DNA of 64,000 nucleotides, from contig JAMPHO010000001.1 of the NCBI GenBank assembly GCA_023663385.1, positions 279,847-343,846 of the forward strand, read 5' to 3'. The position numbers were made by a program, and so were the translations under genes. This document shows positions 15,650-22,765 of this stretch, piece by piece (the stretch's first letter is position 1; every line of letters begins with the position of its first letter). The DNA comes from Alistipes timonensis. Lineage in GTDB: Bacteria > Bacteroidota > Bacteroidia > Bacteroidales > Muribaculaceae. The notes under the pieces were generated by a model. It was not told the DNA's origin and made no database searches. It worked only from the letters and a program-made list of their open reading frames with translations.

Positions 15650-18034
15650 ATGAACCATATCAAGCTCTTCACATTGTCTTTAGCGGCTCTTGCCGCCATC
15701 GGGGCCGGGGCGGAAACGCTCTCGCCCGAACAGGCCCTCGCGAGGCTCGGACGCTCGCGGGCGGCGTTGCCGAAAGCTCTCAACGGAGGCGCCGCGGCGC
15801 TCCGTCTGGCCCACACTATAGCCGACCCCGAGGGTGGCGAACAGGCGCTCTACGTTTTCACCCCCAAGGCCGGCGATGGCTATATTATAGTCAGCGCCGA
15901 CGACCGCGCGGTGCCCCTGCTGGGTTACACCGACTCGGGCTCGTTCGATGAGGCGGGGCTCCCGGCTTCCACCCGCTGGTGGCTCGGCGAGTATGCCCGA
16001 GAAATAGGCCATGCCCGCGGTACACGCTCGCTGGCCACGGCTGTTGAACGCCCCGAAAGAGACGCTATAGCCCCTATGGTGACCACCACCTGGAACCAGG
16101 ACGCCCCCTACAACGCCCTTTGCCCCGAATACGGCGGCTCCCGCTCGATGACCGGCTGCGTGGCCACGGCCATGGCGCAGATTGTGAATTACCACGAATG
16201 GCCTTTGGTGGGTAAGGGGTCGCACCAATATTATTATAAGGGCGAGTGGATCTCGCTTGACTTCTCCCAGATTACCTACGACTGGGCCAATATGCTCGAC
16301 AGCTACGCCGGCGGCGCCGGCAACGAGCGCCAGAAGATTGCCGTGGCCCGGCTTATGCAGGCCTGCGGCGTGAGCACCGACATGCAGTATTCCCCCTCGC
16401 AGAGCGGCACCGCCGACGTGTTCGTGGCTTCGGCACTGGTTGACTATTTCAACTACGACCGCGGCATACGCTACGCCGAGCGCGACTACTTCGGCATGCT
16501 CGATTGGGAGGAATTCATCTACGGCCAGCTCCGCGACTACGGCCCCGTGCAGTATTCCGGCTCCAGCTCCGACGGTGGCCACTCCTTTGTGTGCGACGGC
16601 TACAGCTCCGACGGTTTCTTCCACATCAACTGGGGCTGGGGCGGCAAGAGCGACGGTTATTTCCGTCTGTCGGCCCTCGACCCCCCGTCGCAGGGTATCG
16701 GCGGCTCCTCGTCGGGCTTTAACTTCAACCAGGCGGTGATCGCCAACATCCGCAAGCCCCGCTCGACATCGAAGATGTACCTCAACCTGATGATGGACCA
16801 AGGGTTCACCGTCGCCTCGAAAAGCGGAGGCGGCTCGCGTCCCGGCGACCAGATCACAGTTGGCTACCGCGTGCTCAACTATTCGACGGGCACCGCGAGC
16901 GGCGCGATGGGCGTGAAGTTTGTCAACGATGAGACCGACGAGGTGAAGTACAGCACCGCCTCGACCCGCATATCGATTCTCCCCCTTAACTACATCGATA
17001 GCTACACGGCGCAGATTCCCTCGACTCTCAAGGCCGGAACTTATACCCTCACGCCCGTTATGTGCGGCACCGACGGCGTGTGGAAGGATGTGCCTGTGAA
17101 GCTCTCCGCTCCCCAGGCCGTGAAGATGACCATCAAGAACGGCGTTTGCTCCTTCGAGGAGGCATCGACCGGCTCATGCCGCGCCGACAACGTCGAGATG
17201 CTCACGCCGGTATACCTCGGCAACCTCTTCCGCATGAAGGCCGAAGTGACCAACACGGGCGATACGGAGTTCGTAGGCGCTCTCGTGCCGACCCTCGCTT
17301 CGGGCAACGCGCCTGTTGCCAAGGCCGACCCTGTGCAGATCGATCTCCTGCCGGGCGAGAGCATGGAACTTGAATACACAGGCATTTTCAACCACTTCGC
17401 TTCAACCGAGCTCCCCGCTCCGGGCGAGTACACCCTCTATATCGTGAAAGAGTCGACCAACGAGATTCTCTCTGAAGGTATGACGGTTGAGCTCCACGGT
17501 GTGCCTGAGGAGACTACACTCAGGCAGGAATCGTTCGGCGTGGTCGGCGACCCGAAGAAAGTCGACCGCGAGAATGTCGAGTTCAGCGGCAAGCTGACCT
17601 GCGAGGCGGGTTATTTCGGGCGCTCGCTTTCGGTGGTTCTCTTCCCGTACACCAACGGCAATGTATCGGCCATCGGCTTCTTCAATACCTCCAACTTCTT
17701 TATCGCGGCAGGGGAGAGCGCCGACATCAAGGCTTCCGGGGCGTTTGCCGCGGGCGAGCCGGGCAAAACCTACTTCGCCGTGCTCTACGACGGGCAGACC
17801 GCCATAACTCCGCAGGGTTCGGAGGTGGTTTTCACCCTCGACAACACTTCGGGCATCGAGACGGTCGACGCGTCCGACCCGGTTGTTTCAACCGCGGTCT
17901 ATAACCTCGCGGGAGTTCTTGTGCGCTCCGTCGAGGGTGAGGCATCACTCGCCGACCTCCCCGCCGGTGTCTACATCGTCGAGACCGTTACAGCCTCGGG
18001 CCACCGCTCGGCCACCCGCCGCGCCATCCGCTGA
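15650..18034 (+). CDS. Streptopain-like cysteine protease (peptidase C10), T9SS-type tail
   Basis: The 794-residue protein has a signal peptide (MNHIKLFTLSLAALAAIGAGA), a prodomain of the Spi/C10 propeptide type (LSPEQALARLGRSRAALP, then YVFTPKAGDGYIIVSADDRA), and a C10 catalytic domain. The nucleophile lies in MTGCVATAMAQIVNYHEWP, the catalytic His in GGHSFVCDGY, and the following INWGWGG segment completes the site. The long C-terminal part is beta-rich and ends in a por-secretion-like domain (YNLAGVLVRSVEGEASLADL, then PAGVYIVE). It is thus a secreted or surface-anchored protease made as a zymogen. It is related to the second C10 protein at 22766-25258. An upstream GTG at 15632 is rejected because it precedes the predicted transcription start. 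Confidence 0.92.
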   Translation: MNHIKLFTLSLAALAAIGAGAETLSPEQALARLGRSRAALPKALNGGAAALRLAHTIADPEGGEQALYVFTPKAGDGYIIVSADDRAVPLLGYTDSGSFDEAGLPASTRWWLGEYAREIGHARGTRSLATAVERPERDAIAPMVTTTWNQDAPYNALCPEYGGSRSMTGCVATAMAQIVNYHEWPLVGKGSHQYYYKGEWISLDFSQITYDWANMLDSYAGGAGNERQKIAVARLMQACGVSTDMQYSPSQSGTADVFVASALVDYFNYDRGIRYAERDYFGMLDWEEFIYGQLRDYGPVQYSGSSSDGGHSFVCDGYSSDGFFHINWGWGGKSDGYFRLSALDPPSQGIGGSSSGFNFNQAVIANIRKPRSTSKMYLNLMMDQGFTVASKSGGGSRPGDQITVGYRVLNYSTGTASGAMGVKFVNDETDEVKYSTASTRISILPLNYIDSYTAQIPSTLKAGTYTLTPVMCGTDGVWKDVPVKLSAPQAVKMTIKNGVCSFEEASTGSCRADNVEMLTPVYLGNLFRMKAEVTNTGDTEFVGALVPTLASGNAPVAKADPVQIDLLPGESMELEYTGIFNHFASTELPAPGEYTLYIVKESTNEILSEGMTVELHGVPEETTLRQESFGVVGDPKKVDRENVEFSGKLTCEAGYFGRSLSVVLFPYTNGNVSAIGFFNTSNFFIAAGESADIKASGAFAAGEPGKTYFAVLYDGQTAITPQGSEVVFTLDNTSGIETVDASDPVVSTAVYNLAGVLVRSVEGEASLADLPAGVYIVETVTASGHRSATRRAIR

Positions 18035-18085
18035 CCCGCCGCGAAATAGCATAAGGGCTTGTTCCCCAAGCAGGCACTGAAAGTC

Positions 18086-18117
18086 AAGAGGCCGCGCCAT
18101 CAATGGCGCGGCCTCTT
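18086..18117. terminator. Bidirectional terminator between the C10 gene and ompA
   Basis: A 15-base-pair perfect stem (18086-18100 with 18103-18117) lies between two convergent genes and can serve both. Confidence 0.8.
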
Positions 18118-18179
18118 CGGGTTATAGAGAGCAATGGTGCTTAGTTACCTTGGTAAGGTTTTCTATGAAGTGCTGTTGA

Positions 18180-19397
18180 TTAGTTACCGGGGACGAAGAT
18201 CACGATGCGGTTCCAGTCGTTGGTGTCGTAAGGCTGGGTGGAGCTGCCTTCAGCGTCGATCGAGAGGCGGTCGGCCTTCACACCGTAGGTCTTGGTGAGA
18301 GTATCATAGACGGCCTGGGCGCGGCGTGCGGAGAGTTCCTGGTTGTATTCGGAAGTACCGGTGTCCTTGTCGGCGTAACCCTTGATCACTACGTTCACGT
18401 CGGGGTTGCTCTTGAGGTATTCGGCGGTGTTGTAAACGTTTACCATCTCCTCATCGGTAATCTTGGCCGAGTTGATGGTGAAGCGTACGGTCGACATCAT
18501 CGGAGCGTAGGTCTTGGCGGGAGCGGGAGCCGCGGGCTTCACTTCTGGGCAGGGGAGCTGTGCCTGTGCTGCGGCGAGAGCTGCTGCGGTGGCGGCGAGT
18601 TCGCCTCTCAGACCGTTAACCTGGTTGTTGAGCGAGTTGATGTAGGCGAGGTCCTTGCATTCGTTGTAAGCCTGGTAGTTGACACCGCCGAGGTTGAAGG
18701 AGAAACCGCCGGTTGCCTGTACGTTGATGTCGATGGACTTGTCGTAGGCGCAGCCGTTGGCGTTGTCGCCGTAGAACGATGCGCGGCCTTCGAGGAAGAA
18801 GTCGACATAGCGGCAGAGACGGAAGCGGAACTGGATACCTGCCGATACGGGAAGGAGCCATTCACGCGAGCGGGTGCCACCGTCCTTCTTCATGATGTTG
18901 CGTCCTTCGCTCTTGATGTCCCATACATATGTGCCGCCGAGACCTACGAAGGGGATCACGCTGACAGGACGTCCGGCGTTAACGCCGCCGAGGGAGTTGC
19001 ACATATCCCACATGAAGTCGAGGTTGAGGTTGACCATCTGGGCTTTCGAGAAGTTCACGTTATCCCAGTGCCACGCTCCGTAGTAAGCGCTCAGGCGGAA
19101 ACCGAGATAGGGGGAGAACCAACGGCCTACGCCGAGGTTGTAAGTTGCTGTGATGTGGCGTTTGGGATCTACGCCTCCCTTGAGTTCGTTCTCGAACAGG
19201 GGGACATCGATGCCGGCGCCTAACTGGATAAACCAGTTGTCACCTTTGTCGACACTGTAGTGGGTCTTGCAGTTGGCCGCGTCGACGACGCTGACTGTTT
19301 CTTCCTCGACTACTACTGCTTCTTGGGCGTTAGCTGTAGCGGTGGCAAAAAGACCGCATGCGCACGCTGCCGCAACGTAAAGAAGATTCTTTTTCAT
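18180..19397 (-). CDS. OmpA-family outer membrane protein
   Basis: The 405-residue protein has a signal peptide ending near ATANA, an N-terminal beta-barrel-like region of about 240 residues, a coiled or Ala-rich linker (NSLNNQVNGLRGELAATAAA), a Pro/Ala hinge, and a C-terminal OmpA domain (about 295-405). The OmpA domain shows NVVIKGYADKDTGTSEYNQE, SARRAQAVYDTL and DRLSIDAEGSSTQPYDTNDW. OmpA proteins link the outer membrane to peptidoglycan. Bacteroidales OmpA proteins are abundant and antigenic. The long upstream region (19398-19967) contains a promoter, a likely small RNA with its own terminator, and a minisatellite, so expression may depend on read-through or on an unseen nearer promoter. 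Confidence 0.93.
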   Translation of the reverse strand: MKKNLLYVAAACACGLFATATANAQEAVVVEEETVSVVDAANCKTHYSVDKGDNWFIQLGAGIDVPLFENELKGGVDPKRHITATYNLGVGRWFSPYLGFRLSAYYGAWHWDNVNFSKAQMVNLNLDFMWDMCNSLGGVNAGRPVSVIPFVGLGGTYVWDIKSEGRNIMKKDGGTRSREWLLPVSAGIQFRFRLCRYVDFFLEGRASFYGDNANGCAYDKSIDINVQATGGFSFNLGGVNYQAYNECKDLAYINSLNNQVNGLRGELAATAAALAAAQAQLPCPEVKPAAPAPAKTYAPMMSTVRFTINSAKITDEEMVNVYNTAEYLKSNPDVNVVIKGYADKDTGTSEYNQELSARRAQAVYDTLTKTYGVKADRLSIDAEGSSTQPYDTNDWNRIVIFVPGN

Positions 19398-19623
19398 TTT
19401 CTTTGAGCAAATTAAGTTTACAAATCTTTTGTTTCTCTCATAAAAAGTAGCCGCATAGGGTGATTCGTCTGATACATCTTTTTGTTAACCCTCGTAACTA
19501 AGCTGCCTTTTGTCTGAATAACGCCGCCAACGTTTTTTTTGTTCAGGAAGTATCCGTTAACACGGGAGAATTTTTCGCTGGCTTTCAGCCGGGAGGCATT
19601 AATATATAAAAAGGGAGGCGGAG

Positions 19624-19690
19624 GATTGGGCGGATTGGGATTTATGGGAGTATTGGGAAATTTGGGAGCAATGGGAGCAATGGGGGATGG
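19624..19690. repeat. Nine-base TGGGA-type minisatellite in the ompA leader
   Basis: About seven units of the form nTTGGGann or nATGGGann at a nine-base period on the plus strand. It has the same unit and orientation as the array at 8228-8329. The G-runs are evenly spaced, so a G-quadruplex on the plus strand is conceivable. Confidence 0.75.
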
Positions 19691-19714
19691 GGCTTGGGTG
19701 AATTGTCGAAAAAG

Positions 19715-19953
19715 GGAAAAGGCGCTCTTCACAGAGCGCCTTTTAATCCTTTCCCGGAGTTCCGATCGGAAGCCGTCCGGGTAACAAACCTAACATAAAA
19801 CACGATCTTTTAATCGGGATGCCCTCGCGGGGCAATCTGAATTTGTAAATACTAACCCTAAAAACTAATTCCTTAAATCAAACAAATCCTTTTGTCTTTA
19901 ATCCAATCGTATCAATTTCCGGGGCCGCTGTCGGCGGTGTCCCGTTTTGTTTT
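19715..19953 (-). ncRNA. Candidate structured non-coding RNA upstream of ompA
   Basis: A two-part promoter fires toward ompA, and a strong intrinsic terminator lies about 240 bases downstream, before ompA itself. Between them there is no convincing reading frame. There are hairpins: a GCCC/GGGC stem near 19825-19840, and a nested stem near 19754-19784 built of CCGGA/TCCGG arms around a TTCCGATCGGAA palindrome. It could be a stand-alone small RNA or an attenuator-like leader of ompA. I cannot match it to a known RNA family by eye. Confidence 0.45.
19717..19744 (-). terminator. Intrinsic terminator of the candidate RNA
   Basis: An 11-base-pair stem (AAAAGGCGCTC with its complement) with a six-base loop. 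On the minus strand it is followed by TTTTCCCTTTTT. Confidence 0.8.
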
Positions 19954-19959
19954 CGATTG

Positions 19960-19991
19960 CAAAGTTAGCGCGCCGGAAAGCCTTTGTCAAC
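19960..19991 (-). promoter_or_regulatory. Promoter for the candidate RNA / ompA leader
   Basis: On the minus strand, GTTG (19991-19988), a 20-base spacer and TAACTTTG (19967-19960) fit the Bacteroidetes consensus. Start of transcription is expected near 19953. Confidence 0.7.
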
Positions 19992-20151
19992 TCCCCGGCG
20001 CCCCAATATCTGCCGAATATAGATTTGTATAGACAAATATTTTAAATAAACTGCTTAATACCAACCTGTTTTAGTTTCTATATGTATGCGTGAATATAGA
20101 CACTATTATAGCTAAAATATATAGAAATCAAGTTCTTTTTCTTGTCGAAAG

Positions 20152-20829
20152 TTAGTCCTTGAGGATGGATTCGAGGCTTTCGCGCCGGGCTACCTTGATG
20201 AGTCCGGGGGCGAACGTTATCGCTCCCTCAGCGCGCATATCGGTCAGCGCCGCGATGAGCGACTGGCGAGGAACGCCGAACACGGTGTAGAGGTCGCGCT
20301 GGCGGCACTCCATCTCAATATCCTCGCCGCCGCGCTGGGTGAGGGCGAGAATCCAGTAGGCGATGCGCTTGCGGAGGTCGCCGGAGGTGAGGCACATCAC
20401 ACCCTGCACCCCCTGCTGGGCGTCGACCGAGAGGAGGTTGAGGAAGTTGAACAGAAACACCGGGTCGCTCTCGATTATCTTGAGATACTCACTTTTCTCA
20501 ACGTCAACCACGCCGGCCGAGCCGATAGCCTTCACAGTGCATGGGTACGAGGTCGTGCGCCCGAAAAAGAAGTCGGGCGCTATGACGTTCGGGGCGGGAA
20601 GGGTCTGCGACACCCTTATGCGGCCGTCGGGACTCTCGACGGTGCTCCTGACACGGCCCGATATTATGAACCGTATGTGCGTGCAGGGGTCGCCCGCGGC
20701 GGTCATCTGCTCGCCGTCAGTGAATTTCAGGAAGTGGAATTTGTGCTTCCCTACGATCTGCTGTATTTTCTGAGTGCTGGCCCCGCTGAATAGCGGCAGA
20801 CTGAGCAATACGTCGAACGTGCTCTTCAT
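20152..20829 (-). CDS. Crp/Fnr-family transcription regulator
   Basis: The 225-residue protein has an N-terminal cyclic-nucleotide-binding-type beta roll (DGEQMTAAGDPCTHIRFIIS, then GRVRSTVESPDGRIRVSQ) and a C-terminal winged helix (ERQRDLYTVFGVPRQSL type segment, residues about 180-200). It lacks the Cys cluster expected of an oxygen-sensing Fnr, and the cAMP-contact residues are not clearly present, so the ligand is unknown. Transcribed divergently from folP, it may regulate nearby genes, but no palindromic operator stands out in the 136 bases between them. Confidence 0.85.
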   Translation of the reverse strand: MKSTFDVLLSLPLFSGASTQKIQQIVGKHKFHFLKFTDGEQMTAAGDPCTHIRFIISGRVRSTVESPDGRIRVSQTLPAPNVIAPDFFFGRTTSYPCTVKAIGSAGVVDVEKSEYLKIIESDPVFLFNFLNLLSVDAQQGVQGVMCLTSGDLRKRIAYWILALTQRGGEDIEMECRQRDLYTVFGVPRQSLIAALTDMRAEGAITFAPGLIKVARRESLESILKD

Positions 20830-20898
20830 TGTGCTGTTTGTTTTATATATTATAACGTATGTGATGGCGTGGAAGTTGGGAGTCGGGCCCGCGAAAGG

Positions 20899-20930
20899 TT
20901 TGCGCGGGTGGCGGATTTTCCTTACTTTTG
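20899..20930 (+). promoter_or_regulatory. Promoter of the folP-cdaA operon
   Basis: TTTG (20899-20902), a 20-base spacer and TACTTTTG (20923-20930): a full match to the Bacteroidetes consensus. It sets the folP start downstream of about 20937. Confidence 0.8.
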
Positions 20931-20965
20931 TAGGCCGACTCTCTCCAGAGAGTCATTTGGAAATC

Positions 20966-21847
20966 GTGAAGCAGTTCTCGCTAAATATAAAAGGGGAGCG
21001 GTTGCCGGTCGACCGCCCCTTGGTTATGGGCATACTCAACGTTACGCCCGACTCGTTCTATGCCGGCTCCCGCACTCCGGCCGATAGCGGAGAGGCGCTT
21101 AGGCTCAGGGCCGAGCGTCTTGCCGCTGAAGGTGCCGACCTGTTCGACATCGGGGGATACTCCACCCGCCCCGGGGCCGGGAAGGTGTCGGAAGCGGAGG
21201 AGCTCCGCCGTATAGAGGCCGGCATCAAGGCGGCACGTGCCGCCGCCCCGGGTATTCCCGTCTCGGTCGACACATTCCGCGCCTCTGTTGCCCGCGAGGC
21301 CGTGGCCGGACTTGGCGCCGACATTGTGAACGACGTCAGCGGCGGCACTCTCGACGCGGCGATGTTTGACACCGTTGCCGACCTCCGATGCCCATATATA
21401 TTGATGCATATGCGCGGCACCCCCGCCGATATGCTGTCGCTCACCGACTATCCCGCGGGGGTGGCGGCGGGGGTGGTTGCCGAGCTTTCAGGCAAGCTCA
21501 GGGAGCTCGCGCTCCGCGGAGTGGCCGACGTTATCGTGGATCCCGGCTTCGGCTTCGCCAAAACCGCTGAGCAGAACTATGAGCTTATGGCCGCTCTCCC
21601 GGAAGTGGGGAGGCTGCTCGACAGGCCGATGCTCGTCGGTGTGTCGCGCAAGTCGATGATTTACCGCCCGCTGGGCATAACACCAGCCGAGGCGCTGCCT
21701 GGCACCACGGCCCTCAACGTGCTCGCCCTTGAAGGGGGTGCCTCCATCCTGAGGGTGCATGACGTGGCCGAGGCGGCCCAGGCCGTCAAGGTGTGGATGA
21801 TGTACGACCGTTTCTCCGGCAACAAATATAACAATAGCGGCTTATGA
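20966..21847 (+). CDS. folP: Dihydropteroate synthase
   Basis: The protein condenses 6-hydroxymethyl-dihydropterin diphosphate with p-aminobenzoate in folate synthesis. I choose the GTG at 20966 (VKQFSLNIKGERL, 293 residues). Longer versions back to 20774 would include the promoter and part of the divergent regulator gene, and a TTG at 20957 is the only close alternative. Motifs include VMGILNVTPDSF, DIGGYSTRPGA, VSVDTFRASVA, NDVSGG, DPGFGFAKTAEQNYEL and VGVSRKSMI, all expected of FolP. The stop overlaps the start of cdaA by 4 bases, as in many Bacteroidetes, so folate synthesis and cyclic-di-AMP synthesis are co-expressed. Confidence 0.94.
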   Translation: MKQFSLNIKGERLPVDRPLVMGILNVTPDSFYAGSRTPADSGEALRLRAERLAAEGADLFDIGGYSTRPGAGKVSEAEELRRIEAGIKAARAAAPGIPVSVDTFRASVAREAVAGLGADIVNDVSGGTLDAAMFDTVADLRCPYILMHMRGTPADMLSLTDYPAGVAAGVVAELSGKLRELALRGVADVIVDPGFGFAKTAEQNYELMAALPEVGRLLDRPMLVGVSRKSMIYRPLGITPAEALPGTTALNVLALEGGASILRVHDVAEAAQAVKVWMMYDRFSGNKYNNSGL

Positions 21848-22629
21848 TTGAGGCATTTGGCATAAAGGATGTGCTCGACATCACGATTGTGGCCCTGATG
21901 CTTTATTATCTCTACAAGATAATGAAGGAGTCGGGCACGATTAACATCTTTTACGGTGTGCTGGCCTTCATAATGGTGTGGGTGGTGGCCTCCGAGATAC
22001 TCGGAATGAGGCTTATAGGCACTATCCTCGACAAGTTTATGAGCATAGGTCTGCTCGTGCTCGTGATTATATTCCAGGAGCAGATCAAGCGCTTCCTTGT
22101 CGACCTCGGCTCGAAAAAACGCTGGAAGTTCCTCACCAACCTCTTCCATCACCGCAAAAACTCGGGTGGCAGCGAGCAAGAGCGCCACGAGAGGGTTATG
22201 CCTATTGTCTATGCCTGTATGGCTATGGCCAAGAGCAAGACCGGGGCGCTGATTGTGGTCGAACAGGATGTGCCACTGGAAACCTACGAGAAGTCGGGCG
22301 ATATGATCAACGCCGAGGTCAACTCCCGCCTCATTGAAAACATATTCTTCAAGAACTCGCCCCTCCACGACGGCGCCATGATAATAGCCGGGGGGCGCAT
22401 AAAGGCCGCCGGCTGCATCCTCCCGGTGAGCCACGACACCGACGTGCCCCGTTCGCTCGGGCTGCGCCACCGCTCGGCCCTCGGAATATCGCAGGCCACC
22501 GACGCTTTCGCCGTGGTGGTCTCGGAGGAGACCGGCAACATTTCCGTGGCCTACCGCGGCAAACTCTCAACCCGCCTGAGCTCCACCGAACTCGAAAAAC
22601 GCCTCTCCAACCTCCCCGTCCCCGTCTGA
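21844..22629 (+). CDS. cdaA: Membrane diadenylate cyclase CdaA
   Basis: The 261-residue protein has N-terminal hydrophobic helices (about 10-26, 33-50, 66-78) followed by a DisA_N-type cyclase domain. The DGA motif (SPLHDGAMIIAGG, residues 176-178) and the RHR motif (LGLRHRSALG, 208-210) are intact, so it should make cyclic di-AMP from two ATP at the membrane. In many Firmicutes cdaA is followed by the regulator cdaR; here the next gene is a protease, so no CdaR partner is visible. It is coupled to folP by an ATGA overlap. Confidence 0.94.
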   Translation: MIEAFGIKDVLDITIVALMLYYLYKIMKESGTINIFYGVLAFIMVWVVASEILGMRLIGTILDKFMSIGLLVLVIIFQEQIKRFLVDLGSKKRWKFLTNLFHHRKNSGGSEQERHERVMPIVYACMAMAKSKTGALIVVEQDVPLETYEKSGDMINAEVNSRLIENIFFKNSPLHDGAMIIAGGRIKAAGCILPVSHDTDVPRSLGLRHRSALGISQATDAFAVVVSEETGNISVAYRGKLSTRLSSTELEKRLSNLPVPV

Positions 22630-22765
22630 TCCCCTCTCCCAGCACTTTATCGACTCTCTCATCCCCTTTCACTCCGGTCTCCGATCCTTTTTCTCCGACA
22701 CACGCTACCGACACACATTATTAATCCATATTTTATTAACACACACATTATTAACACACACTGCA

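Larger units (their letters stand above)
19398..20151. other. 754-base region without a protein gene upstream of ompA
   Basis: This region holds, on the minus strand, a promoter (19960-19991), a probable non-coding RNA (about 19953 to 19715) with a terminator (19717-19744), then a nine-base minisatellite (19624-19690) and the ompA leader. The 20000-20151 part is AT-rich and lies downstream of the Crp-like gene. I see nothing else in it. Confidence 0.6.

Noticed and set aside
19418..19732. A 104-codon frame upstream of ompA
   Set aside because: It is built largely from the nine-base minisatellite and the leader; no start context, no homology, and it contains the terminator region.
20774..20965. 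Longer N terminus of FolP
   Set aside because: It would include the folP promoter and part of the divergent regulator gene and adds no family similarity.
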